Shown: piece after piece, positions 34,610-45,606 of the stretch | Numbering within the stretch: the stretch's first letter is position 1 | Layout of the letters: the number at the start of each line of letters is the position of its first letter | NCBI RefSeq assembly: GCF_026151205.1 | Contig: NC_087073.1 | Span: forward strand, 5,105,001 to 5,169,000 | Origin: Bolinopsis microptera | Lineage: Eukaryota > Ctenophora > Tentaculata > Lobata > Bolinopsidae | Direction of reading: 5' to 3' | Length of the DNA: 64,000 bases | Translations under genes and position numbers: made by a program | The notes under the pieces: model-generated | Seen by the model: only the letters and a program-made list of their open reading frames with translations | The model's database searches: none | What the model was told of the DNA's origin: nothing

Positions 34610-35515
34610 CTAGTGTAACCCGGCCTTCGGCCGGGATTTCACTGCCGCAGTTAAAAAGGGTAGGAGTAATTACCCGCTGAGTCAAAACCTGCATTAGGTG
34701 ACCCAATAGTATCTTCACAATAACAATAATCTCATAATCAGTTCTTTCTTGTGGATAATTAAGTCATTATTAGCCATTAGGCACCACATTACATGATCAT
34801 AAGGTCTGAACACCGACTATTACACCTCATCACTCCCGTCTTGAACCATTTTTATTTAAAACTTTATAGAAATTAACCCTTGTTAACTCCGCACCACACG
34901 CACAGTGCACACCCGCCTATTATATTTGAAAACACGCATAACATTGTCGTATGAATTCTCTCTCTCTGCAGTCCAAACAGACCCCAAACACTAACAGTCC
35001 CCCCTCCCCTAATAAGCTTATGGTATAACATTACAGCGAATCTTCCCGGGCTAACCCAATTATGACACTATTATGCAGCTACATATTATACAGTAATGAG
35101 AGAGAGAGCGAGCCCCGTAACTCTTGCCGTTCTGCTCAAGCTATTTTATAAAACATTTGTGGTATAAAACCATCAATTAAACCACTAACCACTGACCGAT
35201 TTTGAAACCCTTTACCATTTAACTTCATCAGAGTTTTGTCAGCACTTTACTGAAAAAACCAGCCCCGTAACTCTTACCGTTTTCTTGATTAAGCCGCTCG
35301 GAAATTACACGCGGACACACAGACACACAGAAAAAAACACACACACACATTCTGGTATTATCAAGGTGATAGTGCGTTGAGACAAAAGCATCTATGAGAT
35401 GCAAATAATGAGCTTTCAAGTGCTCAACCGAATGAATGATGAAGTGCTCAACCAAATGATAAACCATTTTAGAATGTCGAATGAAAAAGCTGATGAACTA
35501 TTTATTACTAGATAA
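34610..35515. repeat. Degenerate interspersed element with a GC hairpin
   Basis: A perfect hairpin CCCGGCC-TTC-GGCCGGG lies at 34619-34635 right after 'actagtgtaa'. A 20-bp motif 'agccccgtaactcttgccgt' at about 35113 is repeated with one change near 35263. A purine/AC-rich tract follows (35315-35350). It is likely a short retroelement; the family is not recognised. Confidence 0.5.
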
Positions 35516-35539
35516 GCTTGGGACGACTGGTACGGTGTG

Positions 35540-36504
35540 TAACCTAAATTAATTTTCTATATCCCAGGCCAAAATAATTCAAAACTCCTAATCAATGGCT
35601 GCAAAATCATTAAACTGAATCAGGAAGGTTCAGCCATTGCTGGACATCGTCAAAAACTCAACTTTTCTTTGCTCATCTCTCCTGAAATCTGTTGGTGACT
35701 ATCCAGTTCTTGCTGACGTTCTGATATCACATCTGCTGTGGGCTGACGATCTTGTCCTTCTTGCTCTAACTCCCAAGGCCTTGCAAGTCAATATCAACAT
35801 TCTATTTGATTTCTGTAACTCCATGGGCCTTGAAGTAAATATTAAGAAAACCAAGATTGTAATATTCAGCCCTCCCAAACGAAAGCAGTCCTATGAAACA
35901 TTCACATTGGGAGGTCAGCCCATCCAGCACACCGATAAATACTGCTATCTTGGCATAATATTCCACAGAAATGGATTGTTTACAGCAGCAAATAGGGCTG
36001 AGGGCCAAGGCTCTCCGTGCTCTCTATGGCCTCAAAGGCAAAATAGTTAAGGATGCCCTCTCTCACCGTGCCCTTAATATTCTATTTGACTCCTTAATAA
36101 AACCGATCCTGCTTTATGGCTGTCAAGTCTTATGCCCTCACTCAAAAACCATGAAATACCTTTCAAAAATAGATGACAAAGCCAACCCCCAGCATACCTT
36201 GAAGTACATTGCACAAGACCACTATGAAAAATTCCACCTAAAGTTTATCAAGTGGTCTTTGTCTGTCCATTCAAAAGCATCAAATATAGGTTGCTGGGGC
36301 GAAAGCGGTCGCCACCCCCTATTCTTTGAAGCCTGCAAACTTGCAATAGATAACTATAGTCGCCTTGAAAACACTGAAAACGAACTACTCTGTGCTACAT
36401 TTCACGAACAAATCATGTTGGGACTTCCTTGGTATACCAACATCTCAAAGCTTCTCACCAAATACAACTTCACCCCCTCATCTTCCTCAAAATCTAAGCT
36501 CTCC
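35540..36504 (+). pseudogene. LINE reverse-transcriptase fragment, frame-shifted
   Basis: Two overlapping frames (35637-36050, 35971-36519) together encode the RT palm and downstream region: HLLWADDLVLLALTPKAL (the YADD-type box reads WADD), EVNIKKTKIVIFSPP, YCYLGIIFHRNG, then, in the next frame, LRALYGLKGKIVKDALSHR and IKPILLYGCQVLCPH. A frameshift near 35990 and the missing 5' part mark it as dead. A matching 3' end lies at 38113-38631. Confidence 0.8.
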
Positions 36505-37260
36505 AAGGATACGGTATAACTGTATGGGGTGGTGTATCAATTAATAAGCTTTCACCGCTATTCCTTGCACAGAAGAAATGTGTCCGAATCTTATTTGGGG
36601 ACTCGGAAGCATTTAGCGACAAGTTTAAAACTTGTTCTCGTAGCAGGCCAATCCAGTGCAGTATAAACAAGAAAGGTCAAATATCCAATGAATCAACTAT
36701 ACCTCACATTAAACCGTGTTCTATATGTATCAGCTTGAGGAAGACTGGTGATAGACAAGTAAGGCCACATCGCTGCCAAATACTTGGGGCAGAATTCCAC
36801 TCTAGAGAATCAACAAAACCGATTTTCCAATCTAAGGAACTAATGACAGTACATAACATATATAGATACAGATGCATTACTGAAACAATGAAGATAGTGA
36901 AGAGTCATCAGCCCATATCCATGTATTCTCTATTTAAGAAGTCTCAGCTCAGAGATGACAGATTTGTGACACCACACTCATCTCACAATTTCGCATATAA
37001 AGGGGCAAATCTATGGAATACGTTTCTTGAACAGTCAAATGCACGTGGTAAAATAGGTTCACTAGGCTCAATTAAATCCCAATTGAAGTATTCTATCATG
37101 AAGGCTCAACACCAACCTGACAATATTAACTGGCAGGACTTAAACTTCAACACTTTCCTATGAAAAGACCCCCATTTATATTTATATCTTTTACATTTTA
37201 CACCTGTCACTCACATCATATATACACCACAAAATAAAAAGATTCATTCAATCATTACAT
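36505..37260 (+). pseudogene. 3' end of a second LINE, nested
   Basis: Starting with YGITVWGG at about 36508, a frame with one or two breaks continues through LAQKKCVRILFG, VHNIYRYRCITETMK and YKGANLWNTF, ending at 37163 and followed by a short 3' flank to about 37255. This is the C-terminal region typical of LINE ORF2. It lies between the two halves of another LINE, so it seems to have inserted into it. Confidence 0.65.
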
Positions 37261-38110
37261 TATACACTCACTCCACCAAGCACGCACACAACCCATTGAA
37301 GAAGGTTACACGCGGGTGTACCGTTCGCTTTATCCGAAGGGAAAAATGATACTTTACGTAACGCGCGATTTACGTCTTGGTAGCTAAATTATTCAAGCGC
37401 TATTTGTCAGAGCAACACAAATGCTCGCGCGAGCGCTTGCGCGGCTCTCTTATCCACCACTCATGTTTACATCGTACCAGGCAATGGTTCAGTTTAATTT
37501 TGGTAAGGGCACAGCCTGTCAAAAACCCTTTTCGCATGATCCGTCGACACCGCCTGAAGGTGACTTCATAATAACGGATCAACGTGGAATCAAACGTTAT
37601 TAATAAGCTTGCAGCTTCCGATGTCAATGTATTCATTCTGGCGTCGCATGCTTGAACTGGTTTTGGACCTCTTCATGCTTTTAATTTATTTATTATTGTT
37701 ATTTAGTATTATGAGCTGATGTGTGCATATACATACGGTATCTAAAAATTAAGCGTATAGCGAGCATATTTAAACAATTTTCAAGCAATAATGTATTGCA
37801 AGCAGCTTCAACTTAAATATCGCATAAAAATCATTTAACTCAAAACTAAAATTTTATTGGAATATAGGGAAAACTAAAATAAAATTAATGTCAGACCCGT
37901 CGCCACTCTCAGCAGTCAACCAGGGCTCATAAAAGCTTAACAGCGCCTGGGTCCGTTCACCAACTGTGCTAATGTGAGTGGCGGTGTGGTAAGACCCATT
38001 TTTAACAGCGTGAATATTTATTAAATACAAGCGCGCTAGCTGCTAGCATACTTGTTTCATTTAATTTTAAATCAAATTTATTCGGATATATATTTATTGA
38101 TTATGTATTG
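37261..38110. other. Gene-free insert within the LINE cluster
   Basis: AT-rich with GC-rich patches ('gctcgcgcgagcgcttgcgc' near 37423). No gene recognised. Confidence 0.4.
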
Positions 38111-38112
38111 AA

Positions 38113-38640
38113 TTGGTGATAAATAATAAAATTGTCTTTTCTCAAAAAATTGTCTTTTCTCAAATCAGTCATAACATGAGGGAAGAATTGGTAACTACCT
38201 GGAAAGCTGCCAAGGCCTCCTCGCCAAAACTAGAATTCTATAACTTAATTAAACATGATTTTGAACCGGAGGCATATCTACGAATTATCAAAATACCTGA
38301 TGTTCGAAAAAGTCTGACAAGGTTTCGTATCAGCTGCCACAACCTCTACATCGAAAGGGGCAGATACGAAACCCCCCTTGTACCAAGAGAAGAACGTTGG
38401 TGCACCTACTGCTTTTTCAGCAAAGGGCTCAAGCCTATTGAGGACGAAAGTCACGTATTGATTGACTGTTTGCTCTACTCCTCAGTTAGGGAAAAATTCA
38501 ATTTCCATCCCCAAAACATTACTGACCTAGTCGGTTTGCTCTCCAACAAAACTCTAGATCCTACCACACTCACTGCCACAGCAAGAGCAATCCATTCAAT
38601 TCTCTCTGTGAACGAACAATATACAGCCTAATATAAGAGC
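38113..38640 (+). pseudogene. LINE ORF2 C-terminal fragment with Cys/His motif
   Basis: The frame encodes LTRFRISCHNLYIERGRYE, then WCTYCF and DESHVLIDCLLYS, the CCHC arrangement found at the C-terminus of several LINE ORF2 proteins. It is probably the continuation of the RT fragment at 35540-36504. Confidence 0.7.
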
Positions 38641-39828
38641 CCAGATTTCCACTCAAATACTGGCAAGTGCATAATGCTATAGGACCTTAAAATAAAATTG
38701 AACCATACAAACTCGATTTATCTATTTTTCTAAAACTAGCATTATATAACATTTCTAAATTATCCCTACACACTTGTAATTAATTAGAATTGTGTAACTT
38801 AAATTATTTCAGAATTACAACTATTGTGTACTCAATAAAGTAATTATCACTTTTGTAAAAATAAAAAAAATAAAAAATTTAAAAAAATAGGGATGAAAGC
38901 AAAATAATTTTTTTTATATAATAAAATGTTTTAAACAGTATACACATAATTATATAATAAAATGTTTCAAACAGTATACACATAATGTCACAATTACCCT
39001 ATATAAAAATAACCCTTCAAAAACTCAATATTTTGAAAATCACCCTTGCATCCCACAGCATCTGAGTATCTCTGCCCTGTGTGGTATTCCATTTTACTAG
39101 CCAGCTTCTTTACTAGTCTTTCAGCTTCACCACCCATTACAACAGACGTACACACATAATTTCACAATGACCCTATATAAAAATAACCCTTCAAAAAGTC
39201 AATATTTTGAAAATCACCCTTGGCCTTGCGGCTCCTTGCGAAAGCAAAATAATCATTATGCTTACTTTTATTATCTCCTTTAATTTTATTTATCACTCCT
39301 TCCAGTGGGTTATAAATTTGTTCAGAAAGCCAATTTGAATATTTTTTTAAAAAATAACCACGGATCCGTATATAGCCAATTTTGCAGATTTAAGTTACAC
39401 GAAAACTATAGCGGACCTAGCGGCAATATCGGATAGCTAGCGGAAACTAGCAGATGTGTTAATGAAGCTAGTACTATTCTCCGAGCTAAATCACTCTACA
39501 GTCGATATTCGAGATTGTTTTGATTCACGATGTCAATCCTTCGCATCTCGCCGATCTGCATCTGTGGTTGAGAGAAGAATTGTTTGATGCGCGGCGCGAC
39601 CCAGTAGTGCATCGCGCTTAAAAGATTGTTCTAATATACGGATCCGGAAAAGTCAATGCGGCACTCGGGTCTTTGGTATTGTCGTCGGTATATTGTCCAT
39701 TATCTACGTTCTGCTTTCATAGTTTAAACAATATTGAGTTCTAAATATACAGCTTTAAACCGAATAAGTATGAATGAATGAAATACCTGACAATCTACAC
39801 TCCTATAAAAATTTTAAAAAGCATGAGT
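38641..39828. repeat. AT-rich dispersed repeat copies
   Basis: 'aaacagtatacacataat' occurs twice near 38933-38985, and 'ccctatataaaaataaccct' at about 38997 and 39170. 'cacccttggccttgcggctc' (39207) is the reverse complement of repeats near 48010 and 48120. No gene seen. Confidence 0.65.
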
Positions 39829-39837
39829 TACTCGTAG

Positions 39838-40408
39838 TAGGGCCTGTCGTGATATCATGGATCGCTTAGGTTCCACCAGGATCTGGTAGTCCTCATAATT
39901 CTGCGGCCTCTATGTGTCGTCATCTCGCACAACTCCGAAAAACCGTTGTGAGTTTGGCATGTGAAAATTTGCAGCCTTCCAGACATCGATTGGGTTAACG
40001 AGTTGTCGTACGTCACCTCAAGATCGGGTGACAGGGGGCTGAACAGGCCAGAACCCAATTGATTGGGTCTGAGGTCACGTGATTATGAGCCTGAGGTCAC
40101 GTGACTATGACGTCACCAGAGCTCGTTCTCCGTTTCCCGCTCTTTGGACCAGGTGAGCTTGCATGCATGTGAAAGTGGGTGTAAGTACAGCTGTACTGTA
40201 GTTACATCCAATTACCCCTAATAGAACGAAGATTTATTTTCTGACAGAAAGCTAGAAATTTACCAAAATATCGAATTTGTTCAAAATTTATTTTGATGAC
40301 CACTCCTGACCTAAAATTGCACGAGAAATCGATTAAACTTGGTTTCAGAACTCAACAATGCTTCCTTATGCCTTAAAATCCATGTTTTATCGATACAATA
40401 AACATTTT
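39838..40408. repeat. Left terminal inverted repeat
   Basis: The arm pairs with 45607-46237 over its length. It contains two CACGTG sites ('ggtcacgtgattatg', 'ggtcacgtgactatg') and a CRE-like TGACGTCA. Confidence 0.88.
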
Positions 40409-41334
40409 GATCCTGTGGATTAATTAGTAACAGGTAACAAATGCACAGAAAAAACCATCGTACTTACATTGCATTCTTAACGGGTCGATTTCGAGTGACC
40501 AATAATCGTCGTGATGATATTTATACGTCATGCGTTCCTGATCATCATCAGCAATCAAGAGACAGGAGCGGCGGTTGCTTCAAATCAATGCCTCAATGGT
40601 TTACGTTATTTTGGTGAATTCGACCCCTGTTTTAACGGTTATCAGACTTTGTAATTGAATGTATTGAGGATATCTTTACAAATAAGAGGACCAGTAAATA
40701 AAATTGCCACAAGTGTTTCTCTCACTCACTTTCGATAAGACACAATGAAAATTCTTACTTAACCATAAGATTCGGAATTTTTCAACCGTTGAAGAATATC
40801 GGAATTTTATAAAATCTAATCACACTTATCAACCTTTGAACGGTTAATCGAAAAATTGTGAATGATACCGCTGCAATTGTCTTATCAATTATATGTATAA
40901 AAACCTTGCGTTAGGTGGCAGTTAAATGAGGAATGAGTTGTTAGAATGACGCGACGGTTATTTCCAATGATATCTTTGTATTGTATTGCAATTTGTGCAA
41001 TTTCATTGTGTCTTATCGAAAGTGAGTGAGAGAAACACTTGTGGCAATTTTATTTACTGGTCCTCTTATTTGTAAAGATATCCTAAATACATTCAATTAC
41101 AAAGTCTGATAACCGTTAAAACAGGGGTCGAATTCACAAAAATAACGTAAACCATTGATTTGAAGCAACCGCCGCTCCTGTCTCTTGATTGCTGATGATG
41201 ATCAGGAACGCATGACGTATAAATATCATCACGACGATTATTGGTCACTCGAAATCGACCCGTTAAGAATGCAATGTAAGTGCGATGGTTTTTTCTGTGC
41301 ATTTGTTACCTGTTACTAATTAATCCACAGGATC
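40409..41334. mobile_element. Foldback/MITE element nested in the Mutator-like element
   Basis: The arms 40409-40746 and about 41004-41334 are near-perfect inverted repeats (start GATCCTGTGGATTAATTAG, end CTAATTAATCCACAGGATC), with a loop of about 260 bp. Differences include 'cctcaatggttt' against 'aaaccattgat'. No ORF is supported. TTTT/AAAA next to the ends would extend the inverted repeat, so the target duplication is unclear. Confidence 0.85.
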
Positions 41335-41479
41335 AAAATAAGATAAGATTTAAATTTATGCCTCTCTGGGCATCTCATATACAAATATAATTACTTCAAA
41401 ACTGTACAATTTACGTTTAATTATTATATTAAAATATAAAAATTAAAAGAAGTTAACTGAAAACTTGGCTGATAAGTGC

Positions 41480-44470
41480 CTAAGTAAGGCCTTTTAAATT
41501 GACCTTCTTCCTCTTAGCTATTATTGGATTATCTTTCATATAATTTACATAATTACTCCTGTGAGCTACAGTAACATCAATTCTATCAAATATATCATAT
41601 GAAAGTTCCCAGTGATGACCAAGCTTATTAGCTCGATATCCATGAAGCCGAAAGGCATCTAATCCCCTCTTGAAACCAGTAACCGACTCACTAGCTTTCA
41701 CAAGTGGTGGTAGACTGTTCCAATAGCGCAAGACCCTTTGGGCAAAGAAATCAGTCTCATTTGTGGTGAATCTATGAGTCTTTGATCTAGCAGCAACAGT
41801 CCTACCAGAACGACCAAATAAATCGGAACCATAACCCACAAAGCCTTCCTGGATCTTGAACATCTCAATGAGATCTCCACGAACCCTGCGTTCAAGCAGG
41901 GTGGTGAGGTTCAGCTTATCCAGTCTCTCTCTGTAAGTCATGAGTCCCAATCCATCAATCATACGGGTGAACGATCTCTGGACACCTTCCAATTCAAGAA
42001 TCAGTGACCAGTTTCCATGCCTAGCCATCGGAGCCCATGCCTGTGAACAATACTCTATATGAGGCTTTACTAAAGACTTATACAAGCCCAGCATAACGCT
42101 TGTTTCCCTCGATATAATATTTCTTGTAAGCCAGGCAATGGTACCATTAGCTTTAGCAATGCACTTTCTCACATGATCCTCAAAGTTGAAACTGGTGTTA
42201 AAGACCACTCCAAGGTCCTTCTCGCTTTCAACACATCTCAAAGGCAAACCACCAAACAAGTACTGATTCTTAGGATTACAAGAACCAATTTGCATGACCA
42301 TACACTTATCTACATTAAAATTTAAACACCAACGAGACTCCCAAAGTTCTAGCAACTTCAAATCAGCTGTTAGATTAATAAAAGGATTAACAATCATTTT
42401 AACATCATCAGCAAAAAGTTTGATGATAGCTTTGATCCCTTCTGGAAGATCATTTACAAATAAAAGAAAGAGCAATGGTCCCAAAACACTGCCTTGGGGC
42501 ACTCCTGAAAGTATATATTTAATCTCAGAAAATGCATCTCCTACTTTAACTTTCATAGACCTCCCTACTAAAAAGTTTTCTAAAATACCAATAATCTCCT
42601 CAGGAACACCAACATTTCTTAATTTAACTAATAAACGGTGGTGTGGTACGCTATCAAAGGCCTTAGAGAAATCAAAGTATAATATATCAGCACAGCCACC
42701 TTCAGCCAGCAAGTCATTGACAGCGTCAATAGACTCCAATAGGTTAGATAAGCATGACCGACCCTTCATGAAGCCGTGCTGTGTGCTACTAAGCACCTGT
42801 TCAACACCGTCGAGAATATACTCCCTAAGAAGCTTCTCATAGGCTTTGCATAGTATACAAGTCAGTGACACAGGCCTGTAATTATTAGGACTATGTACTG
42901 ACCCCTTCTTGTGCAAGGCCACAACAGTGGCAGTTTTCCATACCTCAGGAATATACTGCTCAGAAGCACAGGCACTAAACAGCAACACAACCGCATCCAC
43001 AAAGGAACTGTTCTCACTTAAATACCTCAGGAGTCTAGGATGAACACCATCAGGACCCATAGCTTTACTAATATCTAGTGATCCCAAAATCTTGGCAACA
43101 CTTTCAGGGTGCACCATAAATTTACTCCAGAAGTAATCATTATTACATTCTGTGTAACAATCTTGAGGCAGAGGGCCAGAAGGTTCAGGTTTGAAAACTG
43201 ACTGGAAAAAATCAGCTAACACTTCTGCAGTCTCAGAGGGAGACTTGGTCTCAGAACCATCATCTGTTTTGAGTCTTTCTACAGATTTTCTTAAAACACT
43301 TTTAGATTTAAGATAATTAAAAAGAGGTTTACAATTTAACTTAAACAATTTAGTCACTTTATTCTCATATTTAATCTTTGCCTTAATCTCAGCGTTCTGG
43401 TACATCCGCTGCTCGTACTCGGCTGTGTTAAACATCACCATCGTAGGATTCTCGTCAAAATCCTTCCATGCCAGGTCCTTGCACTTTCTTTTCCTAACCA
43501 GACTAGAGCAATCCCAGGGTAACCTCTGTAAGATCTCCCCACCTTTAGTTGTTTTAAGGTGGGTGGTTGGGACACGATCTGAAATGACACTAAGTTTTTG
43601 GTGTAATTCTTCCCACATCTCTTCGACCTGAAGATCTTCTCTTGAGTACCCCCAGCTGATGTCTGATGACTGTGTGTTAACGAAGTCCTGATCCACCTTA
43701 TACCAGCTTTTCTTCTTAGATGTAAGGAACTCGACATTGTTTTTAACTTTCAGCTCAACCAGTAGTGATACATGATCGCTTTTACCCAGAGGAGCAAGGA
43801 TATCAACATTGTTTACAAAACAATCATTATTGCAGAAGACCTGATCAAGCAAGGAGCATTGAGTAGTATCACCAACCTTCCTGACGCGTGTTGAAGACCC
43901 AGTGACATACCACTTCAAACCTTTCCTGGTAAAGACATTCAAGAATTCTGATTCCATCAGCAACCTTCTGTCACATGAGTTTGGTGGGCGCTCGACTATA
44001 CTTTTGTCCCAGTTAACATGAGGTAGGTTCACATCACCAACTATCACCAACTCTTCATCCGCATTAACTGGTAAACGTTCAAGAGCACCTAACAGGCCAG
44101 CATTGTCCTTCATATCAACAAGTGAAGTAGACCGATACAGACAAACAACATTGAACCTAACAGAGTCGATAACAATATTTACTGCAAGTGATTCAAGACC
44201 AGTAAACCAATCCAATCGTTCTACCCTCAATGCTTTGTGGACATAGATAGCAGATCCCCCAAAACGTGTATCATTAGGTCTGTCTGCACGAAAGAGGTTG
44301 AAATTAGGAATAGACACTTCAGCGTCAACAATATCTGAATTTAGCCAGGACTCTGTCACACAAATGATCTGAACATCGTGAGTCTCTGACAAAACCATGA
44401 GTTCCGTCATCTTATTGTACAGGGAATTAGCATTAGTGTACAGCATCTTGATACCCTGTGATTCCTTCAC
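41480..44470 (-). CDS. LINE ORF2: AP endonuclease + reverse transcriptase (CR1/L2-like)
   Basis: The intact frame has 996 codons. The first residue of the open frame is a GTG; the first ATG is nine codons in (MLYTNANSLYN). The endonuclease domain (residues about 8-240) has TNAN, VTESWL, VCLYR, VGDVNLPHV and KSDH, the APE catalytic series. The RT domain (about 460-760) has NNYRPVSLTCILCKAYEK, QHGFMKGRSC, YFDFSKAFDSVPHHRL, SGVPQGSVLGPLLF and LFADDVKM. A C-terminal region follows (IEYCSQAWAPM, YRERLDKLNL). Together these nick target DNA and copy element RNA. The preceding ORF1 ends 9 nt upstream. An intact frame implies recent activity. Confidence 0.93.
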   Translation of the reverse strand: MKESQGIKMLYTNANSLYNKMTELMVLSETHDVQIICVTESWLNSDIVDAEVSIPNFNLFRADRPNDTRFGGSAIYVHKALRVERLDWFTGLESLAVNIVIDSVRFNVVCLYRSTSLVDMKDNAGLLGALERLPVNADEELVIVGDVNLPHVNWDKSIVERPPNSCDRRLLMESEFLNVFTRKGLKWYVTGSSTRVRKVGDTTQCSLLDQVFCNNDCFVNNVDILAPLGKSDHVSLLVELKVKNNVEFLTSKKKSWYKVDQDFVNTQSSDISWGYSREDLQVEEMWEELHQKLSVISDRVPTTHLKTTKGGEILQRLPWDCSSLVRKRKCKDLAWKDFDENPTMVMFNTAEYEQRMYQNAEIKAKIKYENKVTKLFKLNCKPLFNYLKSKSVLRKSVERLKTDDGSETKSPSETAEVLADFFQSVFKPEPSGPLPQDCYTECNNDYFWSKFMVHPESVAKILGSLDISKAMGPDGVHPRLLRYLSENSSFVDAVVLLFSACASEQYIPEVWKTATVVALHKKGSVHSPNNYRPVSLTCILCKAYEKLLREYILDGVEQVLSSTQHGFMKGRSCLSNLLESIDAVNDLLAEGGCADILYFDFSKAFDSVPHHRLLVKLRNVGVPEEIIGILENFLVGRSMKVKVGDAFSEIKYILSGVPQGSVLGPLLFLLFVNDLPEGIKAIIKLFADDVKMIVNPFINLTADLKLLELWESRWCLNFNVDKCMVMQIGSCNPKNQYLFGGLPLRCVESEKDLGVVFNTSFNFEDHVRKCIAKANGTIAWLTRNIISRETSVMLGLYKSLVKPHIEYCSQAWAPMARHGNWSLILELEGVQRSFTRMIDGLGLMTYRERLDKLNLTTLLERRVRGDLIEMFKIQEGFVGYGSDLFGRSGRTVAARSKTHRFTTNETDFFAQRVLRYWNSLPPLVKASESVTGFKRGLDAFRLHGYRANKLGHHWELSYDIFDRIDVTVAHRSNYVNYMKDNPIIAKRKKVNLKGLT

Positions 44471-44478
44471 GCAACTCG

Positions 44479-45546
44479 CTACTCGTTTTTTGACTTCACA
44501 GCATTCTGGACAACATCTTCTTTATTATCCACATGCTCTTCATTTGTTACAGGAGCCACATCAGTTTTGAGTTCATTCTTTATCACTGGTTTAGGCGCAG
44601 CTACTGGCTTTCCCTTCTTCTTGAGATCAGCCTCGGCCTTTCTCTTCTCTCGAGTATTCCATTGAACATCTCTGTCTGCTTTGATCATGTCAGGGTTTAT
44701 CCACACGTCATCTCCTTGCTTGCTACCTCTGTATACAAAGCCACGTCCATTATTGTGCATATAGCTTGCTCTCTCTTCACTCTTTAGAACAGCTATAACC
44801 ATCCTGCCTCTGAACTTGTTACGATTAATACGTGAAAAATCTCCAACTCTTTTTGCCGACTGAATATCACTTGTTGTAAGGTCAGTTGCATGCTGACAAA
44901 TGATGTCCTTCAGCTCAGCCTGGCTCTCTGTTTCCTTTCCTGAATCCGGCAGATTAGACACAACTATGTGTTTGACTCTCTTCAAACGTTGCTGCATGTT
45001 TGCATCAATCTGTTGAGTGATTGTTGACAAAGCAGGGCCTGATGCTACCTGGACTACCTCAGTTATCAACTTGGTTTGATCTCCACTGGCTATTCTAGCC
45101 CAACTCCTCGTAATCTCTGCATTAGCTGCACCAACCAGCGTACCAACAAGGGAGTCCTGCAATGACTTCTGGACACAACTACTCACTGCCTCTGTCACAG
45201 AAGCTAGACCCATCTGGATCTCTCGTGCAACTGTTTGACCAACTTCCATAGACACTTGAGTCTCCTTCAGTCTCACTGGCACCTCGAAACAAAAGTGACA
45301 ATTCCACTGGGTCAGTTCCTTGACTGTCTTTGTTGTTAGTCCTTGCATCCCAGCGCAACTCACGTGCCACCACATTTCACATGATGAACAGCCTATCCAC
45401 ACATCTACTCCCTTTCCTCTCATCGTCTCACTCTCCTCAACTCCACATCCGTGACACTTGTCTGCGCTCATTTCGTTCGTCTTATCATTTTCAGAACTGG
45501 CTGGGACACTATCAATGTGCCCCGTTTGCCTGTCATTACCATTCAT
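44479..45546 (-). CDS. LINE ORF1 with PHD-type zinc finger
   Basis: The frame has 355 codons from the ATG at 45546 (MNGNDRQTGHIDSV). Residues about 30-85 form a PHD finger: CHGCGVEES, then IGCSSCEMWWHVSCAGM and WNCHFC, the C4HC3 spacing. A central segment (about 185-290, VKHIVVSNLPDSGKETES onward) resembles the RRM-like or nucleic-acid-binding middle of LINE ORF1 proteins. The tail is Lys-rich (KKKGKPVAAPKP). PHD-bearing ORF1 proteins are known in CR1-type LINEs and probably bind RNA and chromatin. It overlaps no host gene and stands immediately upstream of ORF2 on the same strand. Confidence 0.85.
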   Translation of the reverse strand: MNGNDRQTGHIDSVPASSENDKTNEMSADKCHGCGVEESETMRGKGVDVWIGCSSCEMWWHVSCAGMQGLTTKTVKELTQWNCHFCFEVPVRLKETQVSMEVGQTVAREIQMGLASVTEAVSSCVQKSLQDSLVGTLVGAANAEITRSWARIASGDQTKLITEVVQVASGPALSTITQQIDANMQQRLKRVKHIVVSNLPDSGKETESQAELKDIICQHATDLTTSDIQSAKRVGDFSRINRNKFRGRMVIAVLKSEERASYMHNNGRGFVYRGSKQGDDVWINPDMIKADRDVQWNTREKRKAEADLKKKGKPVAAPKPVIKNELKTDVAPVTNEEHVDNKEDVVQNAVKSKNE

Positions 45547-45553
45547 CCCTGAA

Positions 45554-45587
45554 CTCAAATTATTTGTTATATAGTAGTGTTGAAAGT
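45554..45587 (-). other. 34-nt leader-like sequence at the LINE 5' end
   Basis: Reading the minus strand, it starts ACTTTCAACACTACTATATA and ends AATAATTTGAG, 7 nt before the ORF1 ATG. The same 34 nt occur at 15656-15689 (one change), 18581-18614, 18682-18715, 18863-18896, 19044-19077 and 19225-19258. It lies within about 20 nt of the LINE 5' junction. It could be a spliced leader captured in retroelement RNA. Confidence 0.6.
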
Positions 45588-45606
45588 ATTAAAACTTTAA
45601 AGTATT

